A DNA stretch of 35,223 bases from Nanobdellota archaeon (GCA_021834945.1 JAKBRA010000004.1:1-35223); one strand, 5' to 3'; shown: positions 15,450-24,448, counted from the stretch's first letter. Translations and numbers: made by a program. The notes: a model not told the origin generated them from the letters alone.

Positions 15450-16604
15450 TTATGGTTTACTGTCCAGATAACCCATTTTGTCTTCTATAAGATTTTTCAA
15501 AGCATCCAATAATTCCGGGTTTTCCGTTTTATTGAATACCACTTCTACAAATCCCTGTGCTATCATTTTGACCGCAGTGTTTTTGTCAAGACCCCTAGAC
15601 ATTGCGTAAAAAAGCATGCTTTTGTCTAGTGGCTGGGACGATGCAGAGTGGTATGCCTTTAATTCGTTTGTTTCAATTTCCAAGCTCGGTACCGAAATGC
15701 TCTTTGCGTTTTTATCAAGGACAAGCGAATGCTCCGACAGATAAGCATATGAATTTACGGCAGGTTTTTCTTGTCTTATAACTCCTTTATACACGGCCTT
15801 TGAACTATCATCCAGCACTGCTCTGTAGTTAAGATTGCTTTTGGTGTTTTTTTCTGAATGTATTATCTCGCTTTCAACGTCAAAATAGCTTTCATTGTTT
15901 CCGATTAATCCTTGTTGTATGTTTACTTCAGAATGCTCAAGCATTTTTATCCACAGCCTGTTCCTGCTTATCTTTTCATTTGTCAGCAAAGAAAGGAAAT
16001 TGACCTTTCCCTTAGTTATCAGGCTTAAATTTGTAATGCTTCTCCCCTTTGATTTATCCAAAAGCATAAAATTTAGTTCCGAATCTTCTTCTAAAATGAC
16101 GTACACGTTTTGACCGGAATAAGCATTTTTTGAGGAATCCACCTCGTCGTTAACGTAAAGTTTGCTGTTTTTTCCTATTGACAGGATTATTTTCGTTATT
16201 TTTCTGCCAGAGTCTACATCCTGCTTTATTGTAAGGGGTTTACTTATGTTTATGTTATCCTTAAATGTTATTATAACTCCTTCGGAAAAATCAGAGTTTA
16301 TCTGCGCTTCGACCCTGTCTTTGTCTTTAAATCCATATATCTGCTCTGGCAGCTTTTCCAAATCTTTTAGAGCTTTAATTTCAAGTTTATCCTTAAATGT
16401 TTCATTGTCATAGCGCAGCAAATCATTTGATTTGTCTTCTGTTTCCTTTAGATCATAGAAGTACATCTCATTTTCTTTTTCTACGTATTTTAAGAATATG
16501 TTTCTATCTTCCAGATTCGATTTATCTGCTGCTTCCCTTTCTTCTTTTCGATATTCCAAAAGCCAATTCGGCTCACTTTCACTTTTCATAAAAGGATCAG
16601 CCAA
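15450..16604 (-). CDS. sufD: Fe-S assembly scaffold component SufD
   Basis: A 384-residue SufB/SufD-family protein with the right-handed beta-helix core (about 120-320). The C-terminal helical signature LKAYHSASSQPLDKSMLFYAMSRG, with its conserved His, and the final NKTENPELLDALKNLI are typical of SufD. It lacks the SufB cysteine region. SufD partners SufB in the SufBC2D complex that builds Fe-S clusters in the cytoplasm. It overlaps the sufB stop by 8 bases and is the last gene of the operon. Confidence 0.9.
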   Translation of the reverse strand: MADPFMKSESEPNWLLEYRKEEREAADKSNLEDRNIFLKYVEKENEMYFYDLKETEDKSNDLLRYDNETFKDKLEIKALKDLEKLPEQIYGFKDKDRVEAQINSDFSEGVIITFKDNINISKPLTIKQDVDSGRKITKIILSIGKNSKLYVNDEVDSSKNAYSGQNVYVILEEDSELNFMLLDKSKGRSITNLSLITKGKVNFLSLLTNEKISRNRLWIKMLEHSEVNIQQGLIGNNESYFDVESEIIHSEKNTKSNLNYRAVLDDSSKAVYKGVIRQEKPAVNSYAYLSEHSLVLDKNAKSISVPSLEIETNELKAYHSASSQPLDKSMLFYAMSRGLDKNTAVKMIAQGFVEVVFNKTENPELLDALKNLIEDKMGYLDSKP

Positions 16605-17991
16605 CTGCTCCTTCCATATTTATTTTTATCAATCTGTTGAATTCGACTGCGAACTCTATCGGCAGCTCCTCTACGAATTCCGCTATGAACCCGAGAACTA
16701 TCATGTTTATGGCTTCCAATTCTGATAAACCCCTGGATTCAAGGTAGAAAAGCTGCTCATCTCCTATTTTGCCGACCGATGCTTCATGCGATATCGTGCT
16801 TTCTTCCTCGTCTATCTCCATGTAAGGGTAAGTGTCGGTTCTTGAAAAATCATCAAATATTAATGCATCGCATCTCGTGCTTGATTTTACGTCCGTCGCT
16901 CCTTTCTTTACTTTTACCAAACCTCTGTAAGTCGTTCTTCCGCCATTCAAACAGATCGACTTTGAGCGTATGACCGAACTGGTGTTTGGAGCCAAATGCA
17001 CTGCTTTTGTTCCCGTGTCCTGGTGCTGGCCTTTATTGGCCAACGCAACTGACAATACGTTTGACTTTGCGCCCGGTTCCATCAAATACACTGAAGGATA
17101 TTTTTCAGTAACTTTTGACCCCATGTTTGCGTCTATCCACTCCACAAATGCATTTTCATATGCGAATGCTCTTTTAGTTACCAAGTTGTACACATCACTG
17201 GACCAATTCTGTACGGTGATATACTTAACATGTGCGTTCTTGTGGGCTATTACTTCAACAACCGCGGCATGCAAAGAGTCCTTGGAATAAACGGGCGCCG
17301 TGCAACCTTCCACATATGTAACATCAGCACCTTCATCTGCTATTATAAGTGTTCTTTCAAATTGTCCCATGTTTGCTGCGTTTATTCTGAAATAAGCCTG
17401 CAGCGGCATTGGCACTTTTACGCCTTTTGGAATGTATATGAAACTGCCACCAGACCATACCGCAGAGTTCAATGCCGCGAATTTGTTGTCATTGGGCGAG
17501 ATGACTTTTCCGAAGTATTTTTTGACGAGTTCTGGGTACTGTTTGATTGCAGTGTCAGTATCGCAGAATATGACGCCAATTTCTTCAAGTTCCTTTTTTA
17601 CGCTATTGTAGACTACTTCGCTTTCATACATTACTTCCACTCCGGACAGCGATTTCTTTTCGGCTTCGGGTATCCCTAATTTATTGTAAGTGTCTCTTAT
17701 GTCCTCTGGAAGATCATCCCAGTTGTTTGTCTTTTTGTCCGTAGCTCTTGCAAAGTAAGTTATGTTTTCAAAGTTTATTTTTGACAGGTCTGCGCCCCAT
17801 TCCGGCACGGGCCTTTTTACAAAGAACTTGTACGCATTTACCCTAAACTCCGTCATCCATTCTGGTTCGTTCTTAAGCTTTGAAATTCTTTTTACAACCT
17901 CCTCTGACAGGCCCTCATTGAATAAAATTTTGTATTTCGCAGTAGAGTTTTTAAAATCGTATTTACTGTAATCAAACTCTATTTTTTCCAT
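16597..17991 (-). CDS. sufB: Fe-S assembly scaffold SufB
   Basis: A 464-residue SufB, the normal length. The N-terminal EPEWMTEFRVNAY and FFVKRPVPEWG region, YIPKGVKVPMPLQAYFRIN, ADVTYVEGCTAP and SSTRCDALIFDD (the conserved C-terminal cysteine strand) are all hallmarks, as is the closing SHEASVGKIGDEQLFYLESRGL. It accepts sulfur and assembles the nascent cluster. It starts one base after the sufC stop and overlaps sufD. Confidence 0.97.
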   Translation of the reverse strand: MEKIEFDYSKYDFKNSTAKYKILFNEGLSEEVVKRISKLKNEPEWMTEFRVNAYKFFVKRPVPEWGADLSKINFENITYFARATDKKTNNWDDLPEDIRDTYNKLGIPEAEKKSLSGVEVMYESEVVYNSVKKELEEIGVIFCDTDTAIKQYPELVKKYFGKVISPNDNKFAALNSAVWSGGSFIYIPKGVKVPMPLQAYFRINAANMGQFERTLIIADEGADVTYVEGCTAPVYSKDSLHAAVVEVIAHKNAHVKYITVQNWSSDVYNLVTKRAFAYENAFVEWIDANMGSKVTEKYPSVYLMEPGAKSNVLSVALANKGQHQDTGTKAVHLAPNTSSVIRSKSICLNGGRTTYRGLVKVKKGATDVKSSTRCDALIFDDFSRTDTYPYMEIDEEESTISHEASVGKIGDEQLFYLESRGLSELEAINMIVLGFIAEFVEELPIEFAVEFNRLIKINMEGAVG

Positions 17992-17992
17992 G

Positions 17993-18712
17993 TCAAATTA
18001 GCTGCTTGTATCCTTCCTTTCTTATCTGTTCAATCAGCTGATAATCCCCGCTTTTTATTATTTTACCGTCTTTCATTATGCTTACCATGTCCGGTTTTAT
18101 ATAATCCAATATATGGTCATTGTGAGTTATCATCAGAAATCCAGTGTCTTTAGACAGGTTTTTAGTTATCTCGCCAAGCATTCTTACACTGTCTACGTCC
18201 ATACCTGAATCAATCTCATCAAGTATTGCAATCTTTGGCTTCAAAAGCATAACCTGCAAAAGTTCAAACCGTTTCTTTTCTCCACCCGAAAATCCCTCAT
18301 TTAGCGATCTTTTCAGAAAGGAGTCCGGAAGATTCAATTCATTCATCTTTTTCGTGATTTCTTTTCTTAGCTCCGGGTCCTTCCCTCTTAAATTAGTATG
18401 TGCTGTAACCAAGAAGTTCATCGTGTTAACCCCAGATATCTCAACAGGCTCCTGGAATGCTAGGAATATCCCTTTTTTAGCGCGCTCATTTACCTTTAGT
18501 TTTAGTAGGTCTTCGCCGTTGAAATTTATTAATCCAGCGGTTACAGTATATTTTGGATTGCCCATTATAACATTTGCCAGCGTGCTTTTTCCGCTGCCAT
18601 TCGGCCCCATAAGCACGTGTATTTTTCCTCTTTGTATTGAAATGTCAACTCCATTCAGCACCTTTTTGCCGTTTACCGAAGCTTCAAGTGCCCTTACATC
18701 CATCTGTTCCAT
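17993..18712 (-). CDS. sufC: Fe-S assembly ATPase SufC
   Basis: A 239-residue ABC ATPase: Walker A GPNGSGKST, Q-loop AFQEPVEI, signature FSGGEKKRFE (the family-specific EKKR form), Walker B AILDEIDSGMDVD, and a switch His in ITHNDHIL. ATG at 18712 overlaps the upstream regulator's stop as TAATG and gives the usual SufC N-terminus; a longer in-frame start at 18742 would lie inside the regulator gene. It powers SufBD conformational changes. Confidence 0.96.
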   Translation of the reverse strand: MEQMDVRALEASVNGKKVLNGVDISIQRGKIHVLMGPNGSGKSTLANVIMGNPKYTVTAGLINFNGEDLLKLKVNERAKKGIFLAFQEPVEISGVNTMNFLVTAHTNLRGKDPELRKEITKKMNELNLPDSFLKRSLNEGFSGGEKKRFELLQVMLLKPKIAILDEIDSGMDVDSVRMLGEITKNLSKDTGFLMITHNDHILDYIKPDMVSIMKDGKIIKSGDYQLIEQIRKEGYKQLI

Positions 18713-19083
18713 TAGCGGGAACCGGCGATCTGCAGTAAGCAAAGAAACTCCTTAATTTCCTTTTCTTTTATGACGCCAAAATCTCTCGTAGCTTTGCATA
18801 TCTCGCAGGTCTTAAGATTTATGTCAAGGTTTTTGCTGTAAACTTTGTAAGTGATTTCATTTAGATATTCCATGAACTTCTCATTTTTGGTCATCTTTTC
18901 TGTAATAAGTCCCCTTAAGCCGCTTTTATACTGTGAAATTGCCGGCTGCGTTATTCCAAGAAGCTTTGAAACGTCCTTCTGCGTCATGCCTTTCTCCAGG
19001 AGTTTATTCGCTATTATCGCCCTAAACGATGGTATTATCTCGGACATGACTTTCGAGCAGAATAGTTCTGACATACACTTCAT
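18712..19083 (-). CDS. Cysteine-containing XRE-type HTH regulator at the head of the suf operon
   Basis: A 123-residue protein with an XRE helix-turn-helix (about 33-57; MTQKDVSKLLGITQPAISQY). It resembles the archaeal COG2522 group of predicted regulators. Four cysteines are placed like metal ligands: Cys9, Cys93 and Cys96 (TCEIC), and Cys115; Cys3 is present only if translation begins at 19083 rather than the ATG at 19074. Its gene is translationally coupled to sufC (TAATG), and a palindrome lies in the promoter. The inference is an autoregulated Fe-S or iron sensor for this operon, doing the job of bacterial SufR or IscR without being related to them. Cluster binding is unproven. Confidence 0.82.
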   Translation of the reverse strand: MKCMSELFCSKVMSEIIPSFRAIIANKLLEKGMTQKDVSKLLGITQPAISQYKSGLRGLITEKMTKNEKFMEYLNEITYKVYSKNLDINLKTCEICKATRDFGVIKEKEIKEFLCLLQIAGSR

Positions 19084-19103
19084 AGAACTTAATTCTTTAT
19101 AAA

Positions 19104-19118
19104 TATAACGGCGTTATA
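19104..19118. promoter_or_regulatory. Candidate operator palindrome in the suf promoter
   Basis: TATAACG (19104-19110) and CGTTATA (19112-19118) form a perfect inverted repeat around one central base. It lies between the TATA box on the minus strand (19123-19134) and the expected start site near 19103, so a bound dimer would block transcription. The adjacent HTH gene is the obvious candidate binder. Confidence 0.6.
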
Positions 19119-19122
19119 CGGG

Positions 19123-19134
19123 TTTATAAATAAA
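19123..19134 (-). promoter_or_regulatory. TATA box of the suf operon
   Basis: On the minus strand the sequence reads TTTATTTATAAA, about 40-50 bases before the regulator start codon, in an 80-base gap after the S2P-like gene. Expected transcription start is about 25 bases downstream, giving a leader of roughly 20-30 bases. Confidence 0.55.
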
Positions 19135-19162
19135 TCAAAAAATAAAATAGATACTGTGGAAC

Positions 19163-19837
19163 TCACCAGAGTTTCATAATGTACGTTACAAATATAAACA
19201 GGATAAATACTATGAAGAGAATCAAAGAAGCCACATAATTTATTATGCTTAATACTCCTATAACAAGAAGGAAAAGAAAAGTTATTGAATAAATCACATA
19301 GTTATGATATATTAAGTTGGCGCCGTTGAATCTTTTGTCAGGTAGAAAGTCGATCAAAACAAACATTGCAAGCGCTATCCCTGACATAAGAAATCCGTTC
19401 TGGTTCAGGACATGCCATAAAGTTATGAATATGAATGCCGCAAACAGCAGCACAGAAGAAGACAAAAAGGTTATATGCCATTTCTCATGTATCTTTACCG
19501 CGCCCTTTTTTATCCCTTTTATTGTATTCATTCTGCTGTAGTTGTTATAGCTTATGACAGGGATAGGTATCGGCACGCCAAAACTAGACGCTACCAACGT
19601 TGCTATTACCGAAAATATAAGTCCCGTAAGCCAGAATGTGCCGCTCACTTTTATGTGAAAGAAGCCTGCTATGAAATTTTTCGTTAAAAATATAAGAAAA
19701 GCCGTAAGTAGTATCAGCAAGGCATAGGAGAATATCTGCGAAAGGCCCAAATAATAGAAATTTACCACAAACAGCGCAGTTATGTCTATGATTATGTATG
19801 CAAAAAACCTTGCGTTATTTTTATTTATAAATTCCAT
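19163..19837 (-). CDS. Site-2-protease-like membrane protein without the HExxH motif
   Basis: A 224-residue protein with about six membrane helices. Its layout follows archaeal S2P (COG1994) proteins: the helix that should hold HExxH aligns with FLTKNFIAGFF (50-60), followed by a TGLIFSVIATLVASSFGVPI segment like the family's second core helix, and a later AMFVLIDFLPDKRFNGANL (157-175) in place of the NLLPxxxLDG motif. The metal-binding His, Glu, His and Asp are all absent, so proteolysis is unlikely. It begins one base after the stop of the secreted protein gene at 19839, suggesting they act together. Homology is inferred from spacing and flanking residues and is moderate. Confidence 0.6.
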   Translation of the reverse strand: MEFINKNNARFFAYIIIDITALFVVNFYYLGLSQIFSYALLILLTAFLIFLTKNFIAGFFHIKVSGTFWLTGLIFSVIATLVASSFGVPIPIPVISYNNYSRMNTIKGIKKGAVKIHEKWHITFLSSSVLLFAAFIFITLWHVLNQNGFLMSGIALAMFVLIDFLPDKRFNGANLIYHNYVIYSITFLFLLVIGVLSIINYVASLILFIVFILFIFVTYIMKLW

Positions 19838-19838
19838 C

Positions 19839-20912
19839 TTATTTTTTGTTCCTTCTTTTATTAAATCTTAAGTGTATCAAAATCAATATAAATATGGATA
19901 TAACGGTAAGTATCACGTAGCTAAGCGTGTTTATTATCGATAGTAAATCTGGACTGAAGGGCTGCTTTGGCAGTGTAAAGATATTCTGGTTCACTTTGGA
20001 CATGTTCTCTGACTGATAGGAGATTTGCACGCTTTCCACTGTGCTCTTTGGCAGATACATCTCTATTTTTGTTGCATTTACACCAAGTTCATAAGAAGTA
20101 CTGTAATGGAGTATACTCCCGTTTACTTCAAGCGAAAACAGCATTGTTATATTTAATGGCACATTATTGTAGTTTTTTATATACGCAATCCAAAGTTCTC
20201 TGGTTGAGTTTATCTGCGTGACATTTATGTTGTAAAATGACATGTTTATAACAGGGTTTATGAGCATGGTTTCGTAGTACTTTGTGGAGGAATAGTTTTG
20301 GTATGTCCCGGTAAACGGAATCGATATGTTATTCTGGTAACCTTTTTGCAGTGATAACTTTATTGGAATCGTTATTGTTGAACTTGGATCCAATTTAAAG
20401 GTCTGATTAAATGACGGAAGCGATATTGATATATTTTTGAAGAAGGGTAAAGACCAGTTCATCTGCAAGGGAGTGTTTCCATTGTTTTTAATGGTTATGT
20501 TCACCCAAGAATAGTTCTTGGTTATCTCCGTGTTCTTGTAATAACCCACAAATGTGAAATCCGGGCTAGGTTTTATGTAGACGTTGGCGGTCGAGTTTAA
20601 ATGAAAATTAAAGGCTGAAAAATGAACAGAAGGATAATATTTTCCGTAAGGAGTGTTGCTTACATTGTAATACAGCAATTTATATCCGCTGTAATTCGCA
20701 GGGAAATTTCCATTCAATACCGCAGTACCGTTTAATAATACTGTATAGTTTGTCGGAACCGGAAAATAGGCCGACAGGTTGAAATATTCACCCTGATTTA
20801 TGGATACACTGCTGTTAAGCGCATTGAATGATGCCGATACTGAAGAAGCATTTACGCTTCCTACAGCCAAAAACAGGATAAGTGCCGCTAAAAGCACCGT
20901 TTCGGGTCTCAT
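19839..20912 (-). CDS. Secreted surface protein with C-terminal membrane anchor
   Basis: 357 residues: signal peptide (about 1-22, ending VNASS), about 300 outside residues of beta-rich sequence with many N-x-S/T sequons, one membrane helix (about 329-348), and a short basic tail RFNKRRNKK inside. Segments such as ITIKNNGNTPL and LDPSSTITIPIKL resemble CARDB-type immunoglobulin-like repeats, probably two. No enzyme motif is visible. It is coupled to the S2P-like gene. A cell-surface adhesion or scaffolding role is only a guess. Confidence 0.7.
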   Translation of the reverse strand: MRPETVLLAALILFLAVGSVNASSVSASFNALNSSVSINQGEYFNLSAYFPVPTNYTVLLNGTAVLNGNFPANYSGYKLLYYNVSNTPYGKYYPSVHFSAFNFHLNSTANVYIKPSPDFTFVGYYKNTEITKNYSWVNITIKNNGNTPLQMNWSLPFFKNISISLPSFNQTFKLDPSSTITIPIKLSLQKGYQNNISIPFTGTYQNYSSTKYYETMLINPVINMSFYNINVTQINSTRELWIAYIKNYNNVPLNITMLFSLEVNGSILHYSTSYELGVNATKIEMYLPKSTVESVQISYQSENMSKVNQNIFTLPKQPFSPDLLSIINTLSYVILTVISIFILILIHLRFNKRRNKK

Positions 20913-21022
20913 TAAATTTTAAATCATGGCTTAAATATATATGCTTAATATTATTGCGAATGTCGTTAACGTGCTTTTTCTTTGTTAGAAAGTCTTTTTA
21001 ATTCTGAGTTGTTTAATTGAGT

Positions 21023-21385
21023 ATGGGAATAGAATTTGCATTGTTTGGTTTACTCATTGTAGTGGCAATACTGGTGTGGATCTCTTTCATAAAGCTGTCA
21101 AGTTTTCTGAGTCCCAAGACCAAGCCTGTCGGTAAAGGGAGTGCCCCGATAGAAAGCGGCGAGCGGTCGATTTCCGGCATGAGAAACGTCGGTTTTCAAT
21201 ATTTCTTTTACGCGCTTATATTTGTTGTTCTCGAAGCAATTATGGTGCTTGTTTTCCTGTGGGCAGAAAGCGCTAAGCTGCTAAGCATTTCAATCTCTGC
21301 GTCCGTCCTTTTAGCGCTTTTTTACATGGTCATTTTAGTAAGGTACCTATTGAAACTGGAAGATAAGCTTTCGGAGGAGAATTAA
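21023..21385 (+). CDS. nuoA: NADH:quinone oxidoreductase-like subunit A
   Basis: A 120-residue protein with three membrane helices (about 5-26, 59-80, 88-109). APIESGER matches the conserved PYECG segment of NuoA, and the following FQYFFYALIFVVLEAIMVLVF is characteristic. The loop cysteine is Ser here. NuoA sits beside NuoH at the base of the membrane arm near the quinone site. ATG at 21023 is used; a TTG at 21017 is possible. Its stop overlaps nuoB as TAATG. Confidence 0.88.
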   Translation: MGIEFALFGLLIVVAILVWISFIKLSSFLSPKTKPVGKGSAPIESGERSISGMRNVGFQYFFYALIFVVLEAIMVLVFLWAESAKLLSISISASVLLALFYMVILVRYLLKLEDKLSEEN

Positions 21386-21912
21386 TGGAAGAATCAAATG
21401 GTTTTTCTTATCCAGGTCTGTACGAGATAGTATTCATGAAAGCAGAAAAGTTCATAAACACAGTATTGAACTGGGGAAGAAGCAATTCCCTCTGGCCGCT
21501 GACATTCGGGACATCCTGCTGCGCGATAGAGATGATGACGTTCGGCGCCACAAAAGTCGATTCAGACAGGCTAGGGGTTCTTTTCACCGGAGATTCTCCG
21601 AGGCAGTCGGACCTTATACTTGTAAGCGGCACGATAACCAAAAAAATGGCAAGAAGACTTTTAAACGTGTACGAACAGATGCCAGATCCTAAGTATGTCA
21701 TAGCCGTCGGGGCATGCAACGTAAGCGGCGGATTATACCACGACAGCTATAATACGATAGAAGGGATAGACCGTATAATGCCGGTCGATGCCTTTATCCC
21801 AGGGTGCCCACCAAGGCCCGAGGAATTTTTAGATGCAGTTAGAGTCCTGCAGAAACTTATAAAAGAAAATAAATCAAAAGCGCAGAAAAATGGTAACATT
21901 AGACAAGCTTAA
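21385..21912 (+). CDS. nuoB: Complex I-like subunit B (cluster N2)
   Basis: A 175-residue NuoB. The N2 4Fe-4S ligands are all present: adjacent Cys45 and Cys46 in GTSCCAIEM, Cys111 in GACNVSGG, and Cys141 in PGCPPRPE. It passes electrons to quinone at the NuoD interface. The N-terminal GLYEIVFMKAEKFINTVLNWGR fits the family. Overlaps nuoC by 23 bases. Confidence 0.96.
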   Translation: MEESNGFSYPGLYEIVFMKAEKFINTVLNWGRSNSLWPLTFGTSCCAIEMMTFGATKVDSDRLGVLFTGDSPRQSDLILVSGTITKKMARRLLNVYEQMPDPKYVIAVGACNVSGGLYHDSYNTIEGIDRIMPVDAFIPGCPPRPEEFLDAVRVLQKLIKENKSKAQKNGNIRQA

Positions 21913-22354
21913 GAGCGGATTTAAAGGGGAGTTAGAGGTATTGACGGAAGAGCCGAAGCTTTCTATAATAAGGATAAAAAACAAGAAACTGATAAAAAAA
22001 GTAGCGTGGCAGATTAAAGAAGAGTTTGACATTCTCTACGCTCTTTCAGTGGTGGATTACACTCCCGTGTTTGAGTTAAATTATATCTTCTCAAATTATA
22101 AAAATGCCGATTTGCTTGTTCTTAAAGTCAACATAGACGAGAAAGATTTTTCCATCGATTCCATAACGGACACATTCAACTCTGCGAATTGGGAAGAGAG
22201 GGAAGCGTACGATTTATTTGGCATAAAATTCAACGGCCATCCTGATCTAAGAAGAATACTCTTACCGGAAGACTGGCCTGGCCACCCGCTTAGAAAAGAC
22301 TTCAAGGTTGACGACGAGATCAGGAATTGGACCGGCTTAGACCTTAAGTTTTGA
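21890..22354 (+). CDS. nuoC: Complex I-like subunit C (30-kDa type)
   Basis: A 154-residue NuoC. The C-terminal signature FNSANWEEREAYDLFGIKF, then HPDLRRILLPEDWPGHPLRKDF, is complete. The N-terminal half is a short alpha/beta domain. NuoC is a separate gene, not fused to NuoD as in E. coli. It is structural, packing against NuoD in the peripheral arm. Confidence 0.95.
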   Translation: MVTLDKLKSGFKGELEVLTEEPKLSIIRIKNKKLIKKVAWQIKEEFDILYALSVVDYTPVFELNYIFSNYKNADLLVLKVNIDEKDFSIDSITDTFNSANWEEREAYDLFGIKFNGHPDLRRILLPEDWPGHPLRKDFKVDDEIRNWTGLDLKF

Positions 22355-22355
22355 T

Positions 22356-23456
22356 ATGGTAAAAGAAAACAGTATCAGGCTGAATATAGGGCCTGTGCAC
22401 CCGGCCATGCACGGAGTTCTAAAACTTATACTGGATGTGGAAGGAGACACCATAACAAAGGCGCAGACGGAAATAGGTTTCCTTCACAGGGCCAGCGAGA
22501 AAATAGCCGAGATGCGCTACTTTTCGAATTATTACCCCATAATGGATAAACTTGACTATGTTTCCGCGCTTAACATGGAAATATTGTATGCTTCTGTTGT
22601 AGAAAAGGCTGCCGGTATAGAGATACCACCAAGAGCAGTCTACATAAGAACCATAATGGCAGAGATACAGAGGATAATGAGCCACCTCGTATTCATAGGT
22701 AGTTTCGGCGAGGATTTGGGCAATATGACTGGTTTTATCTGGGCATTGAGGGAGAGGGAGCTTTTAATGAACGTAGTGGAAAAGATAAGCGGGGGGCGGC
22801 TTGCTCCGATGTACATCTGTAATGGAGGGATGTTCTACGATTTTCCACAGGGAATAGAGAATGAGATATTAGAAGCATTGTCAATCATAGAGGACAAAGT
22901 AAAGCATGAATACAATGCAATGTTTACTAAAAACCAGATATTTCTTTCAAGGACAAAAGGCATCGGAGTGCTGACTAAAGATATGGTAAAGAAATACGGG
23001 ATAACCGGCCCAATAGCAAGGGCTTCCGGAATAAGGAGGGATTTAAGAAAGGTTTCGCCTTACCTGGCTTATGATAAGGTGGACTTTAACATACCCGTTG
23101 AAAATGATGGAGATACGTACTCTAGATTCGTTGTAAGGGTTATGGAGATACTGGAGTCAATAAAGATAATACGGCAGTGCATTAAGGATTTACCAGCAGG
23201 CTCGTCAAAAACCGCAGTTCCTTGGATAATCAGGATACCAAAGAAAGATACTTTCGTAAAACAGGAAAGTTCAAGAGGTGAGATGGGCATATTCCTTGTG
23301 ACTGACGGCGGTGATAAGCCCTACAGGTTAAAGCTTAGAAGCCCCACGTTTTTTGCAATACGCGCATTGGAAGAGTTGCTTGTTAACATAAGGGTAGCAG
23401 ATGCATTTGTGATAGTAGCAAGCATTGATCCTGTTATGGGGGAGGTTGACAGATGA
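22356..23456 (+). CDS. nuoD: Complex I-like subunit D (49-kDa type)
   Basis: A 366-residue NuoD, beginning with LNIGPVHPAMHG and ending DPVMGEVDR as expected. The quinone-site pair is preserved: His19 in the HPAMH motif and Tyr68 in DKLDYVS, with the 49-residue spacing known from Thermus (His38 and Tyr87). No NiFe-ligand CxxC pairs are seen, so this is a quinone-reducing subunit and not a hydrogenase. Slightly shorter than bacterial homologues. Overlaps nuoH as ATGA. Confidence 0.95.
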   Translation: MVKENSIRLNIGPVHPAMHGVLKLILDVEGDTITKAQTEIGFLHRASEKIAEMRYFSNYYPIMDKLDYVSALNMEILYASVVEKAAGIEIPPRAVYIRTIMAEIQRIMSHLVFIGSFGEDLGNMTGFIWALRERELLMNVVEKISGGRLAPMYICNGGMFYDFPQGIENEILEALSIIEDKVKHEYNAMFTKNQIFLSRTKGIGVLTKDMVKKYGITGPIARASGIRRDLRKVSPYLAYDKVDFNIPVENDGDTYSRFVVRVMEILESIKIIRQCIKDLPAGSSKTAVPWIIRIPKKDTFVKQESSRGEMGIFLVTDGGDKPYRLKLRSPTFFAIRALEELLVNIRVADAFVIVASIDPVMGEVDR

Positions 23457-24448
23457 TATTCAATTACGTCTATTCAATCATTTCTGCGTTTATTCTCTCT
23501 CCCCTGTCATACATAATCAGTTTTATAATCATTGCAATCTTAGCAGTGATAGTCACAGCTTTAATTCCCATATTCATAGGCTGGGTGGACAGGAAATACG
23601 CTGCAAGAATAGAGTCTAGGTATGGGCCAGTTTACGTTGGCCCATTCGGGCTCCTGCAGAATTTTGCGGATTTGACAAAGCTGCTTGGAAAACGCTTCAT
23701 AGCCACAAATATCGATTGGCTCTCATTCAATTTCACTCCCATAGCTTTAGCGACTGCTTCGTTTGCTATGCTGCTTATAGTACCGTTAGGCGGGCCGGGT
23801 TTAGAGTTTATATCAATACCCTACTCTCTGCTTTTTATTTACACCTTGCTTGCCATCTCTCCGTTGCTGCTGTTAATAGCCGGATGGGGGGAAAACAACA
23901 AGTACGCGCTTATAGGAGGTTTTAGGGGAGCGGCGCAGATAATAAGCTACGAATTGGCGTTGATAGTCGTTCTCTCTAGCGTTGCATTGCTCTCCGGCAG
24001 TTACAGCATTACTTCGATAGTAAGCAGCCAGTCTGCCATCTGGTATGCCGCCTATCTGCCGGTCACCATGGTTGTATTCATAATTGCAGGTTTGGCAATA
24101 ATAGAAAGAGAGCCTTTTGACGTGCCGGAAGCTTCGCAGGAATTGCAGGCAGGATGGAAGGTAGAATACAGTGGAATCAGGTACGGTTTCTTTTTAATCG
24201 GAGATTATGTCAGGGTCACAGTAATCGCAATGCTAGTTACCTATCTTTTCTTGGGAGGGTGGAACGGGCCGTTTATTTCAGGGATATTATGGTTTATCAT
24301 AAAAACGGCGATTGTTTTAATGATTATACTGACGCCAAGATGGGTCCTTGGAAGGCCGAGAATAGACCAGCTTATAAAGTTCGGATGGAATTGGCTTTTG
24401 CCGTTGGCAGTACTTAACTTAATATTAGTTGAGCTTTTGGTGTTGTAA
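23453..24448 (+). CDS. nuoH: Complex I-like membrane subunit H
   Basis: A 331-residue protein with about eight membrane helices. Cytoplasmic loops include RYGPVYVGPFGLLQNFADLTKL and the hallmark EREPFDVPEASQELQAGW, rich in carboxylates that link quinone chemistry to proton movement; TPRWVLGRPRIDQLIKFGW closes the family pattern. It forms the quinone tunnel with NuoB and NuoD. Confidence 0.95.
   Translation: MIFNYVYSIISAFILSPLSYIISFIIIAILAVIVTALIPIFIGWVDRKYAARIESRYGPVYVGPFGLLQNFADLTKLLGKRFIATNIDWLSFNFTPIALATASFAMLLIVPLGGPGLEFISIPYSLLFIYTLLAISPLLLLIAGWGENNKYALIGGFRGAAQIISYELALIVVLSSVALLSGSYSITSIVSSQSAIWYAAYLPVTMVVFIIAGLAIIEREPFDVPEASQELQAGWKVEYSGIRYGFFLIGDYVRVTVIAMLVTYLFLGGWNGPFISGILWFIIKTAIVLMIILTPRWVLGRPRIDQLIKFGWNWLLPLAVLNLILVELLVL

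Noticed and set aside
18713..18742. Ten-residue N-terminal extension of SufC
   Set aside because: It lies inside the regulator gene; the TAATG overlap at 18712 gives the normal family N-terminus.
18144..18755. Plus-strand frame of about 203 residues
   Set aside because: Antisense to sufC, whose Walker and signature motifs are intact on the minus strand.
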